Shown one piece after another: positions 24,001-32,007 of a stretch of 64,000 bases of DNA. The stretch is from JBGQBN01 sp041494805. GTDB lineage: Bacteria; Acidobacteriota; Terriglobia; Terriglobales; Acidobacteriaceae. Made by a program: the position numbers and the translations under genes. Within the stretch, counting starts at the first letter, position 1. Every line of letters begins with the position of its first letter. The notes under the pieces were generated by a model. That model was not told the origin of the DNA and ran no database searches. It worked only from the letters and a program-made list of their open reading frames with translations. The stretch is taken from the NCBI GenBank assembly GCA_041494805.1, contig JBGQBN010000016.1, positions 1 through 64,000 on the forward strand, read 5' to 3'.

Positions 24001-24477
24001 TCCGCCGTCAATGCTGATGCTGTAGGGACGCTTCACCCAGCCATTGGAAGCATCGCGGCGGGTTAGAAACAGGATGCGCTTGCTGTCAGGAAACCAGGTC
24101 AAAACTTCGTTATGAATGCCCATGCGGTCGGTGAGGGGAGTGGAGCTGCCCTGGTAAAACGTGAGCTGCCTGGGTTGTCCACCGTCCGCGGGCATGACGT
24201 ACACATTGAAGTTGCCGTCGTACTGGCCGGTGAAAGCGATCCACTTGCCGTCGGGTGAAAATTTGGGAAACAGTTCGCGACCGGCGTCGGAGGTGATGCG
24301 CCGGGCGATGCCGCCCGAACTGGAGGCGAGCCACAGATCGCCGCCGTACATGAAGGCTATCTTGTCCTTGTAAATGTCGGGAAAGCGCAGCAGGCGGCCT
24401 TCTTGCATCTCCTGGCCCAGCGCCAGGCAGGCGCAGCCGACGACCCACAGCGCGATGAATTTCTTGAGAAAAGACAT
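21079..24477 (-). CDS. Tricorn protease homologue, exported, S41 family
   Basis: The 1132-residue protein starts with a signal peptide (MSFLKKFIALWVVGCACLALGQ); AGGAGGAG precedes the ATG at 24477. Residues about 25-550 hold repeated WSPDGKWIAF-like propeller blades. A Lys/Asp/Ser-rich linker (about 559-602) precedes a second beta region. Then come the tricorn core domain with NSHTYVGGGD (Ser-His pair near 790-791), a PDZ domain (about 810-890) and the S41 domain, with IIDVRYNGGG and VTNHYAASDGD supplying the serine nucleophile near 1015. Tricorn degrades peptides released by larger proteases. The signal peptide suggests a periplasmic role here. Acidobacteria often carry several copies. Confidence 0.92.
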   Translation of the reverse strand: MSFLKKFIALWVVGCACLALGQEMQEGRLLRFPDIYKDKIAFMYGGDLWLASSSGGIARRITSDAGRELFPKFSPDGKWIAFTGQYDGNFNVYVMPADGGQPRQLTFYQGSSTPLTDRMGIHNEVLTWFPDSKRILFLTRRDASNGWVKRPYSISIDGGLPEPLPMDQGGLSSFSPDGSKIAYNQIFRNFRTWKRYTGGLAQAISIYHLKNNTSEDVPHTDWTDTFPLWHGNTIYFTSDRGSEHRLNLYSYDLGTKQIAQLTHFTDFDVMWPSLGPDAIVFENGGYLYTFDLQSKQAKKRTIDVPGDRDQSMKHWTSVSKNITDFDLSPEGKRAVFAARGDVFTVPAKEGSVRNLTRTPGIREKSVAWSPDGRWIAYVSDRTGEDEIYITPHDGMGKEQQITSGYKGFKFAPVWSPDSKKLAWADKDLRLWYTDISDKKPFEVDRGKYFEITNYSWSPDSKWLAYDNQAENNYSVVYLYSVADKKITPVTTSMTNSFSPLFDPDGKYFYFLSDRDFNEVLGNVDFEFSNPKTTRVYIATLRKDEPSPFPALSDEAQIKKDEPAPAAGAAKEPAKSDSKADSKDKDKDKESKDKDSKDKEKPAEFRIDLDGIQDRVVALPMDPAVINAYNVTKGFVYYASTPVQGLSGPIPGEASAVHVYDLKERKNKVLIEDVQRFAMSFDGSKLLYEAEGGPNGHTYGIIDAKPDGAKKPGEGSLNLAGMKAEVDPPQEWSQIFNEVWRQERDYFHEASMNGVDWQKVREKYVQLLPFVADRYSLTYVLGEMIGELSNSHTYVGGGDYPELHPVNVGLLGADFETDKASGMYRIKKIYRGENWDAKVRSPLTDPGVNVREGDYLVAVNGRPLRAPQSPDELFVNTAGDTVSLTVNSKPSEDGSRNVQVKPIADEFSLHELNMIETNRKKVEAATNGRVGYVYIPDMGAEGLNQFVKQYFPQIRKEGLIIDVRYNGGGFVDQLIFERLRRVLAGMGSARNWEVGTVPPNVFHGYMACVTNHYAASDGDLFSYYFKYYKLGPLIGERTWGGVRGIRGAIPLMDGGYITRPEFSRYDLNSKWIIENRGVQPDIVVENRPDQVVKGQDPQLEKAIELVMKEIQANPKKLPPRPPDLPAYPEGPGF

Positions 24478-24698
24478 GAGGGCTCCTCCTTGCCGAGTTT
24501 CGCGGACGGAAAATGAAATCTTCATCGGAAGAAACGTGTGATTGTATCAGCTTCAATACCTGGTTCGCAGGACATTGACACTGACCCGATGTTTTGGACG
24601 AGGCAAGAGACAAAAGGAAAGCGTCCGCCCGAGACAACGGTGGTTGACTGATCGCCTATAATTCCGGTTCCTCGTTCACGGGGTGCGGAGAAACAAAC

Positions 24699-26360
24699 TT
24701 GAGCAAAACTAAGGACCTGTCACCCGGCTCCAGAATTCTGCAGCGCAGAGACTTTCTTCAAACCAGTCTGCTCGGTGGCGTTAGCGCGGCTGTTCTGCCC
24801 GCCCTGGCCGGTGCTCGCGAGCTTTCACCGGCATCCGCGGCGCCAGCGCCGGGGGTTCGGCCATTTGAACTGGACGAGGCTACGATCGCCGACCTTCAGG
24901 CCGGGATGGCCTCCGGAAAATACACGGCGCACTCGCTTACCCAGAAATATCTGGCGCGGATCGAGGAAATCGACAAGCGTGGCCCGGTGGTGAACAGCGT
25001 CATCGAAGTTAATCCCGACGCTTTGGCCATCGCCGATGGCCTCGACAAGGAACGTAAGGAGAGAGGCGCGCGGGGCCCGCTGCACGGCATTCCGGTTCTT
25101 ATCAAGGACAACATTGACACGGCCGACCGCATGCATACCAGCGCCGGGTCGCTGGCCTTGATGGGCTCGCGGCCAGCCCGGGATTCCTTTGTGGCACAGA
25201 AACTCCGCGAAGCCGGCGCTGTGATCTTGGGCAAGACTAACCTCAGCGAATGGGCGAATATCCGTTCCAGCCACTCCACGAGCGGTTGGAGCGGACGCGG
25301 GGGGCTGACGAAAAACCCCTATGCGCTCGACCGCAATCCCTGCGGGTCAAGTTCGGGCTCGGGCGCGGCGGTGGCTGCCAACTTGTGCGCGCTGGCCGTG
25401 GGCACGGAGACGGATGGCTCGGTGGTTTGCCCGGCGTCGGCGAACGGACTGGTGGGGATCAAGCCGACTCTTGGCCTGGTGAGCCGTTCCGGCATCATTC
25501 CCATCGCGCATAGCCAGGATACAGCCGGCCCCATGGCGCGTACGGTGCGAGACGCGGCCATTCTGCTGGGCGTGCTGGCGGGAGTGGATGTGCGTGACAG
25601 CGCCACGGCAGAGAGCGCCGGCAAAGGATTGGCCGACTACGCCAAGTTTCTTGATCCCAATGGATTGCGTGGCGCACGCATCGGCGTGGCGCGCAAGTAT
25701 TTTGGTTTCCATGATGCAGTGGATAAGGCTATGGAAGAGGCGATCTACGAGATGAAGCGGCAGGGCGCGGTCGTGGTTGATCCCGCTGACCTGCCGTCGC
25801 ATGGCAAGTTCGACAAGACCGAATTCACTGTGCTGCTGTACGAATTGAAAGCTGATCTCAATGCATATCTGGCCAGCCGCCCTGATTCTCAGGTGCATTC
25901 GCTGCAGGAGATCATCGCCTTCAACGATCGCAACAAAGATAAGGAAATGCCTTATTTCGGCCAGGATATTTTTGTCAAAGCCGAGGCCAAGGGGCCGCTG
26001 ACCGAGAAGGAATACCTCGATGCCTTGGAAGCGAACCACCGTCTGTCGCGAAAAGAGGGCATCGATGCAGTGATGGACGACCAGCATCTGGATGCGCTCG
26101 TCGCTCCCACTGCCGGCCCAGCCTGGCTCACGGACTTGATCGATGGCGACCACGACAGCGGGGGCAGCTCGAATGCTGCCGCAGTGGCTGGATACCCGGA
26201 CATCACCCTGCCGATGGGATTCTATGCTGGCCTGCCGTTCGGAATTTCGTTCTTTGGCCGAGCCTGGAGCGAGCCCACGCTGATCAAGCTAGCCTACGCA
26301 TTTGAGCAAGCGAGGAAAGTCAGGAAGCCGCCGCAGTTCCTGGCGACGGCAAAGCCATGA
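24699..26360 (+). CDS. Amidase signature family protein with Tat-type signal
   Basis: The 553-residue enzyme has a twin-arginine-like leader (LQRRDFLQTSLLGGVSAAVLP). The amidase Ser-cisSer-Lys triad is visible: Lys136 in HGIPVLIKDNID, the Ser cluster in NPCGSSSGSG (about 214-222) and Ser241 in GTETDGSVVCPAS. It hydrolyses an amide bond, probably in the periplasm, with unknown substrate. The start is TTG at 24699, supported by an upstream GGAG and the leader pattern. It reads divergently from the tricorn protease gene. Confidence 0.9.
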   Translation: MSKTKDLSPGSRILQRRDFLQTSLLGGVSAAVLPALAGARELSPASAAPAPGVRPFELDEATIADLQAGMASGKYTAHSLTQKYLARIEEIDKRGPVVNSVIEVNPDALAIADGLDKERKERGARGPLHGIPVLIKDNIDTADRMHTSAGSLALMGSRPARDSFVAQKLREAGAVILGKTNLSEWANIRSSHSTSGWSGRGGLTKNPYALDRNPCGSSSGSGAAVAANLCALAVGTETDGSVVCPASANGLVGIKPTLGLVSRSGIIPIAHSQDTAGPMARTVRDAAILLGVLAGVDVRDSATAESAGKGLADYAKFLDPNGLRGARIGVARKYFGFHDAVDKAMEEAIYEMKRQGAVVVDPADLPSHGKFDKTEFTVLLYELKADLNAYLASRPDSQVHSLQEIIAFNDRNKDKEMPYFGQDIFVKAEAKGPLTEKEYLDALEANHRLSRKEGIDAVMDDQHLDALVAPTAGPAWLTDLIDGDHDSGGSSNAAAVAGYPDITLPMGFYAGLPFGISFFGRAWSEPTLIKLAYAFEQARKVRKPPQFLATAKP

Positions 26361-26426
26361 GGTAGAACGACTAGGCTTCTCATAAATGGCCCGGCCAGCC
26401 CTTCTGCGAGCGGGCGAAAAACCTCA

Positions 26427-26479
26427 GGGGCTAAAGCCCCCAATTTTGGCGGCTCTTGCGGCACGGCTGAAGCCGTGCC
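26427..26479. repeat. REP doublet
   Basis: GGGGCTAAAGCCCC (26427-26440) is followed after 19 bases by GGCACGGCTGAAGCCGTGCC (26460-26479) and CTTCC. It lies between the convergent amidase and permease genes. Confidence 0.8.
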
Positions 26480-26505
26480 CTTCCACGGTGCTGCCGACAG
26501 CATTC

Positions 26506-27747
26506 CTACTCGTATCGCAGGGCTTCAATGGGATCGAGATTGGCGGCGCGCACTGCGGGAAACATTCCGCTGGCCACGCCTACCAGGGCGAGAATTGTGG
26601 TCGAGATCAAAAGTATTTTCGGGGCGACGATAAGCTGGATGTCGCCCGCTTCAGCGTGCGTCGCCATGGCGCTGTATAGAGTCAGCCTGCCCACGGAAAT
26701 TGCGACTACGTAGGAAAGCAGTATGCCGAACACTCCACCCACGGCGGTGATCGCCATGGCTTCAGCGAGGAACTGGAACAGAATGTCGCGCTTGCGCGCG
26801 CCCAGCGCTTTCTCTACTCCGATTTCACGGGTACGCTGAGTCACCGAAACCAGCATGATATTCATCAGCCCGACTCCGCCGATGCCGAGCGTGATGGTCC
26901 CGATGAACGCCAGCAGGATTTTCAATCCCATGCTGATGATTCCGAACTGGGTGAGCTGCTTCTGGGCGTCGAACACGAACACCGCGCGGTGGTCATCAGG
27001 CTTGAAGCCATGGGCCAGGGCCAGCGAATCGCGGATCGTCTTGTCCAGCTTGTCGTGGTCCAGACCCTGGGAGTCGAGCCAGATGCCGCCGAGGTAGTGA
27101 ACGTCCTGCAATACTTCCATGGAAGTGAAAGGAATGTAGATGGCGCGGTTGTCATCGTTGTCCCCTTCTTGCATACGCGCCTGCAAAACTCCTACCACCT
27201 GGAAACTGACTCCCTTGATGCGAATGGTTTCGCCCAGGGGCGGTATTCCTGAGAACAACTTGTCCCTGGCTTCGATGCCCAGTACAGCAACGTGGCCGTG
27301 GCTCAGGCTGTCCTGATCGTTAAGGAAGCGGCCGGTTTCCATATCAAGGTTCCAGATGCTTTGAATGGAGGGGTCCATGCCGTAAACCGGAAAGCTGAAG
27401 GAACGGTTCCCGCTCTGAACCGTGGCGTCGGTTTGGGTGTGGCGGGAAACATGGCGGACGAGTGGCACTACATTGCGCATCAGTTCGACATCTTCATCGG
27501 TGAAGCGAATCTGGACCCCGGCTTTGTTGCCGCCAGCCTGCTGCGAGGTGCGGCCGGGAAATATTCCCACGGCGGTGGCACCGAAACTCTGGAAGATATT
27601 TTCAATGGCCCGGCCGAAGCCCTCGCCATAAGCGAGCAGTAGGACTACCGTGGCGATGCCCCAGGCCATGCCCAACATGGTGAGCACGGTCTTACGGAGG
27701 TCGTGGCGCATGGCGCCGTAGGCTTGGTGCAGTAGATCACGCTTCAT
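26506..27747 (-). CDS. ABC transporter permease, MacB/FtsX family (second of pair)
   Basis: The 413-residue protein has the MacB layout: a first membrane helix (LTMLGMAWGIATVVLLLAYGEG, about residues 18-40), a large periplasmic domain and three C-terminal helices (about 285-310, 330-355 and 375-400). The FtsX signature includes ITLGIGGVGLMNIMLVSVTQRTREIGVEKALGARKRDILFQF. Such permeases pair with an ATPase and a membrane-fusion protein for export of peptides, toxins or lipoproteins. Neither partner is encoded next to it. It follows the related permease at 27772 by 24 bases and is surely co-transcribed. Confidence 0.9.
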   Translation of the reverse strand: MKRDLLHQAYGAMRHDLRKTVLTMLGMAWGIATVVLLLAYGEGFGRAIENIFQSFGATAVGIFPGRTSQQAGGNKAGVQIRFTDEDVELMRNVVPLVRHVSRHTQTDATVQSGNRSFSFPVYGMDPSIQSIWNLDMETGRFLNDQDSLSHGHVAVLGIEARDKLFSGIPPLGETIRIKGVSFQVVGVLQARMQEGDNDDNRAIYIPFTSMEVLQDVHYLGGIWLDSQGLDHDKLDKTIRDSLALAHGFKPDDHRAVFVFDAQKQLTQFGIISMGLKILLAFIGTITLGIGGVGLMNIMLVSVTQRTREIGVEKALGARKRDILFQFLAEAMAITAVGGVFGILLSYVVAISVGRLTLYSAMATHAEAGDIQLIVAPKILLISTTILALVGVASGMFPAVRAANLDPIEALRYE

Positions 27748-27771
27748 AATTATTCATTATTCCTGAATTCC

Positions 27772-29022
27772 TTATTCCTTGCGTAGCGCCTCCACGGGTT
27801 GCAATTCCGCCGCTTTGCGGGCCGGATACAGTCCGGCAACGATGCCGGCGAAGGCGAGCGATCCGATAGCCAGCGCCGCAGTGGAGGGTACCAGCTTTGG
27901 GGTATCCCATCCCGGAGGCGAGGGCAGCGTGGACAGCGCCGCCATTAAGGCCGCGGCTCCGCCCATACCCAGCCCGCCGCTCAGCAACGTCAGGAACGCG
28001 CCTTCAATAAAAAACTGGAACATGATACTGCGGTTGGTTGCTCCCAGGGCCTTCCGGAGACCAATTTCCCGCGTACGGTCAGCAACCGCGACCAGCATGA
28101 TGTTGATGATCCCGATAGCGCCCAAAGTCAGCGTGACCAGCCCCACACTGCCTAAGAACATGTTCATGGCGTCGAAGATCTTGCCCACCTGGTCTACGGT
28201 CTTGATCGTGTCCCACTCGTCATAGGCATCGGGCGCGAGGTAGTCAAACCCGTGGTTGCGGGCAATGACCTTGTGCACCTCGAGCCTGGCGGATTCATGC
28301 AGGTCGCGGGCCTTGGGCTGGTAGTTGATGAAGGAGATCGTACCCGGTATAACGCCGACATTCAGGGGCGGAAAAGTTTGCTGCATGGTGTTAAACGGAA
28401 TGAAGATCCGCAAATTCAGGGTGTTGTTATCGCCGTGTCCGATGCGCTTCAGGGTGCCAATGACCTGAAAACGAATTCCATTCAATAGAATGGTGCTGCC
28501 GACAGAGGGCCGTCCGGGAAACAAAACCCGCCGGGCTTCGTCGCCCAGCACCACGACGCTGCGCTTTTGAACGTCGTCGAGTTCATTGAGCCAGCGCCCG
28601 TCCGATATCGGTAGATAGCGGATCTGGTTGAAGTAGGCCGGCACACCCATCAGTTGGCCGCTGCTCTGGAAAAAATCACTGACGGCGCGAATGTCGCCGC
28701 GGGAGATGACCGGAGCGCAGGCCTTGACGTCTGGGGCATCGCGCAAGATGTCCAGGTAGTCCTTGTAGGTGAGGTAGTACTGCCGCATGCTGGTGAAACT
28801 GCCCTCGACGGCCGGAGCGCGGCCGCCCCAGATGAACATGACGTTCTCACCTAACTCGTCGAACTGCTTGCGATTACCAGAGCGGAAGCCCTCGCCCAGG
28901 CCCACCAAGAGAAGTAACGATCCCACCCCCCAGGCGATCCCGAACATGGTCAAGAAAGATCGCAGCTTGTGGGCCCAGAGTGTACGCAGGGTTTGGCCGA
29001 AGATCTCGAGGAGCAGAAGCAT
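27772..29022 (-). CDS. ABC transporter permease, MacB/FtsX family (first of pair)
   Basis: The 416-residue protein is a paralogue of the downstream permease. It shows RSFLTMFGIAWGVGSLLLLVGLGEG at the first helix, a periplasmic domain, and LTLGAIGIINIMLVAVADRTREIGLRKALGATNRSIMFQFFIEG at the FtsX signature. I start it at the ATG at 29022 (MLLLLEIFGQ). The two probably form a heterodimeric membrane part of a MacB-type exporter. The upstream neighbour is a divergent secreted protein, so the ATPase must be encoded elsewhere or be shared. Confidence 0.9.
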   Translation of the reverse strand: MLLLLEIFGQTLRTLWAHKLRSFLTMFGIAWGVGSLLLLVGLGEGFRSGNRKQFDELGENVMFIWGGRAPAVEGSFTSMRQYYLTYKDYLDILRDAPDVKACAPVISRGDIRAVSDFFQSSGQLMGVPAYFNQIRYLPISDGRWLNELDDVQKRSVVVLGDEARRVLFPGRPSVGSTILLNGIRFQVIGTLKRIGHGDNNTLNLRIFIPFNTMQQTFPPLNVGVIPGTISFINYQPKARDLHESARLEVHKVIARNHGFDYLAPDAYDEWDTIKTVDQVGKIFDAMNMFLGSVGLVTLTLGAIGIINIMLVAVADRTREIGLRKALGATNRSIMFQFFIEGAFLTLLSGGLGMGGAAALMAALSTLPSPPGWDTPKLVPSTAALAIGSLAFAGIVAGLYPARKAAELQPVEALRKE

Positions 29023-29206
29023 GGCGTTATGTCCATGATACCCGAGGCAACTCCACAAGAATCCCTACTACATGCCTGAGCGGGAGCGTGGCGTTCTTCG
29101 CCACATTCAGTTAGGAGTTGCGCCCAGGGGTTGTCACAGATCTCGCAGGGTCCCCGAAAGTAATAGGGCTTCCGTCACTTGCACACACCATGCACCGGAC
29201 TAGCAT

Positions 29207-30034
29207 TTGAATGTGCGTGGGGTGTTTCGAGCATTCAAGTCTGCCGCATTTTCTGGGCTCTTGCTAGGCGTGGCTGGAAACGCCGCGGCACAGAGCGGTT
29301 ACCAAGTTGTGTCTCTCAGTAGCCCGGGAACGATCACCGGTACAGTTCGGTGGTTGGGCCCCATGCCCCGCGCGCTCAGCCTTCCGATTACCAAGGACAA
29401 TGAGATTTGCGATCCGGAATCGCATAAGACCCGGGAACTGGAGCGGCTGATTGTGGGCCCGCAGGGCGGGGTCGCAAACACCGTCGTGTTTTTGAAGAAT
29501 ATCTCCAGCGGGAAAGCGATGGACCTGCCCGAACCCAGACGCTTCCTGGACCAGAAGCACTGCCGTTACGAACCCCATATTTTGTTAGTGCCGCAGGGTG
29601 GCGAGCTTCAAATGAAGAGTTCCGACGCCACGCTCCACACCGTCCACATGGAAGGCGCCGCCAGCTACAATCTGCCCTTTCCCTTCGTCAACAGAATCAC
29701 TGCCCGCAACATGAACACAGCGGGTGTAGCTACCGTGAGATGCAATGGCGGGCATGTTTGGATGAATGCCGAGATCGTGGTGGCGCCGCATCCCTACTAC
29801 GTCGTGACCGACGAGAGCGGGAAGTTCGAACTGACCGACGTGCCTCCCGGGGAATACGAGATCGCGGCCTGGCACGAGGGCTGGGGCCTGGTTCGACGAG
29901 AGAACGCTTTTGACGTTCTCAGCCAGCAGAGGATCCAGCGTCCGGTGTTCACCGAGCCGAGAACCTGGGTGAAAAAGGTCGCCGTTGGCCCGGATGAAAC
30001 GGCAGTCGTCAATTTCGCGCTCAGCGAAAAGTAG
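29207..30034 (+). CDS. Secreted cupredoxin-like protein with carboxypeptidase-regulatory domain
   Basis: The 275-residue protein begins with a signal peptide (FSGLLLGVAGNAAAQ). It has a first beta domain (GTITGTVRWLGPMP to LKNI), then a plastocyanin-like part with LLVPQGGELQMKSSDATLHTVHM and VRCNGGHVWMNAEIVV. Potential copper ligands are His in LHTVHM, Cys and His in CNGGH, and Met in VWM; related proteins usually have CNVHPWM, one residue shorter. It ends with YYVVTDESGKFELTDVPPGEYEIAAWHEG, the regulatory-like domain. It may be a periplasmic copper or electron-transfer protein. The start is TTG at 29207. Confidence 0.75.
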   Translation: MNVRGVFRAFKSAAFSGLLLGVAGNAAAQSGYQVVSLSSPGTITGTVRWLGPMPRALSLPITKDNEICDPESHKTRELERLIVGPQGGVANTVVFLKNISSGKAMDLPEPRRFLDQKHCRYEPHILLVPQGGELQMKSSDATLHTVHMEGAASYNLPFPFVNRITARNMNTAGVATVRCNGGHVWMNAEIVVAPHPYYVVTDESGKFELTDVPPGEYEIAAWHEGWGLVRRENAFDVLSQQRIQRPVFTEPRTWVKKVAVGPDETAVVNFALSEK

Positions 30035-30159
30035 CCCCCCGATAACATTGGTTTCCCGCAGATCGAGTGCGTTTCCTGGCCTCCCCGGCACGATCACAGG
30101 TTTTCTTCAACCGCGCGAGGAAAGTGTTTGCGAGGATTTGCCGGAGTGCTTGAGAACAG

Positions 30160-30236
30160 TGGTAGCCCCGGGGTGAGTCGAACACCCGACCTTCGGTTTA
30201 GGAAACCGCTGCTCTATCCATCTGAGCTACGGGGCC
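30160..30236 (-). tRNA. tRNA-Arg (anticodon CCT)
   Basis: The minus strand folds into a full cloverleaf: acceptor GGCCCCG with CGGGGCT (one G-T), D-arm with GCTC/GAGC around AGATGGATA, anticodon loop TTCCTAA, short variable loop, T-arm GGGTG-TTCGACT-CACCC, discriminator A and an encoded CCA (30162-30160). The anticodon CCT reads AGG arginine codons. It lies alone between the cupredoxin-like and amidohydrolase genes, and no integrase is beside it. Confidence 0.95.
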
Positions 30237-30284
30237 AGTGCCTAGAGTCGATTGTACTTGACAGACGAGCATTCCCAGCAGCAT

Positions 30285-31991
30285 TCAGCGTCTACTGGCG
30301 TCTGCGGCAGCGTCCCACACTTGCTTCCCGCCAACGAATGTTCTGAGTACTTTCACCTCGCGGATTTTCACGGGGTCGATGGCAAAGATGTCGTCGCTGA
30401 GGAGCACCATATCAGCCAGTTTGCCGGGCGTGATCGAGCCTTTTTCGTGTTCTTGAAACTCGGCGTAGGCTGAGCCCATGGTATAGGCCTCGACGGTTTC
30501 AGCGACTGAGAGCTTTTGCTCGGGAAACCAGCCATTGGGATTCTTTCCATCGAGGGTGGCGCGAGTTACGGCGGCGTAGGCCGTCAACAAGGGGTTGAGC
30601 GGAGCCACCTCCCAATCGGTGCCGAAAGCCAGGCGCACGCCGTGATTCAGGAGCGTTCGGAAGGCGTAGGTGCGGCTGGCGCGATCATGGCCAATGCGGC
30701 CTTCGGCCCAGCGTCCGTCGTCAATCGCGTGGTAGGGCTGCATGGATGCGATCACGTGAAGCTGGGTGAAGCGGTCGAAGTCTTTGGCGGCCATGTGCTG
30801 GGCATGCTCGATGCGGAAGCGGCGGTCGGCTTCGCCGTGGGCTTTTACCACGTCGGAGTAGAGGTCGAGGATGGTTGAGATTCCCTCGTCGCCAATGGCA
30901 TGGGTGCAGATCTGCAGACCGGCGGCGTCGGCTTTCATCATGCGATCGCGCATCAGCGAGATGGGATGCATTTCATCAGACAAGAGGCCACGGTTGTTGG
31001 GCTGATTCAGGAAAGGCTCGAAGAAGTAGGCGGTGCCGGAACCGAGCGAGCCGTCGGCGAATGCCTTCAGGGCTCCAATCCGCAGGAAAGGCCCGCCGAA
31101 GGCGTGGCGAATGCCGATCTTTATCTGGTCGTCCACGCCCGTAATGAGTGGAGCGGCGTAGATGCGCGCGGTCAGCTCGCCACGCTGCAGCAGTTCGGCG
31201 TAGACGGCGATGTCGGCGTAGTCGGCGCTCATATTCTGAACGCTGGTGACGCCCAGGGAAGCGGCATGGGCGAGGGCGCGCTGCACCGCGTGCAGGCGCT
31301 GCTCGTGGGAAAGCGGCGGGACGACCTGGTAGGCCAGGTCCATTGCGGCGTCTTTGAGGCCTCCGGTGGGATTTCCCTTGCCATCGCGGACGATCACGCC
31401 ACCCGGCGGGTCGGGAGTCTTGGCTGTAATGCCTGCCAGGCGCAGAGCCACGGAATTTGCCAGGACCATGTGTCCGTCATAACGGCTGAGGAATACCGGC
31501 GTGTCCGGTGTCAGCGAGTCAATCAGCTCTTTGGTAGGCATTGTGGGTGGGTTCCACTTGGTCTCATCCCAATCGCCGCCTGTCATCCACTCGCCCTTGG
31601 GTGTAGCCTTGGCCCGCTCCGCGATGCGGCGGGCGAACTCTTGCGGGCTGGTGGCATCATTCAGCTGGATGTTATCGAGCTGCAGTCCGCCGGTTACGAA
31701 GTGTACGTGCGCGTCATTGAAGCCGGGCAGTAGCAGCTTGCCGCCGGCGTCGATCACTTGGGTGTTGGGGCCGCGCCAGGCGCCGGCGTCCGCGTTCGAG
31801 CCAACCGCGACAATCCGGTCGCCCAGCACAGCGACGGCTTGGGCGGCGGGCAGAGACTTATCTACCGTCCAGATTTTTGCGTTGGTGATGATGAGGTCTG
31901 CGGCCGGCTTCGATTGAGCCTGGCCGAAGCCTGGGAGCAGGAGTGCGCAAGCGCCTAGCAGCACGATGGAATATCGGATAAGTTTGAGCAT
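30285..31991 (-). CDS. Exported amidohydrolase, YtcJ-like
   Basis: The 568-residue enzyme begins with a signal peptide (IRYSIVLLGACALLLPGFGQAQ). It shows the amidohydrolase composite fold: IITNAKIWTVDKSLPAAQAVAV at the N-terminal beta sandwich, GFNDAHVHFVTGG (metal-binding HxH), ICTHAIGD, RFRIEHAQH and FGTDWEVAPLNPL with the conserved Asp. It ends with GSITPGKLADMVLLSDDIF. YtcJ-like members hydrolyse N-formyl or N-acyl substrates; this one is unassigned. The ATG at 31991 has GGAGAAGG upstream. It follows the DHH phosphoesterase gene by 16 bases, so the two are likely co-transcribed. Confidence 0.88.
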   Translation of the reverse strand: MLKLIRYSIVLLGACALLLPGFGQAQSKPAADLIITNAKIWTVDKSLPAAQAVAVLGDRIVAVGSNADAGAWRGPNTQVIDAGGKLLLPGFNDAHVHFVTGGLQLDNIQLNDATSPQEFARRIAERAKATPKGEWMTGGDWDETKWNPPTMPTKELIDSLTPDTPVFLSRYDGHMVLANSVALRLAGITAKTPDPPGGVIVRDGKGNPTGGLKDAAMDLAYQVVPPLSHEQRLHAVQRALAHAASLGVTSVQNMSADYADIAVYAELLQRGELTARIYAAPLITGVDDQIKIGIRHAFGGPFLRIGALKAFADGSLGSGTAYFFEPFLNQPNNRGLLSDEMHPISLMRDRMMKADAAGLQICTHAIGDEGISTILDLYSDVVKAHGEADRRFRIEHAQHMAAKDFDRFTQLHVIASMQPYHAIDDGRWAEGRIGHDRASRTYAFRTLLNHGVRLAFGTDWEVAPLNPLLTAYAAVTRATLDGKNPNGWFPEQKLSVAETVEAYTMGSAYAEFQEHEKGSITPGKLADMVLLSDDIFAIDPVKIREVKVLRTFVGGKQVWDAAADASRR

Positions 31992-32007
31992 AGGCCTTCT
32001 CCAGATT

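Noticed and set aside
30160..30236. Integration site of a genomic island at tRNA-Arg
   Set aside because: No integrase, direct repeat of the tRNA 3' end or composition change is visible next to the tRNA.
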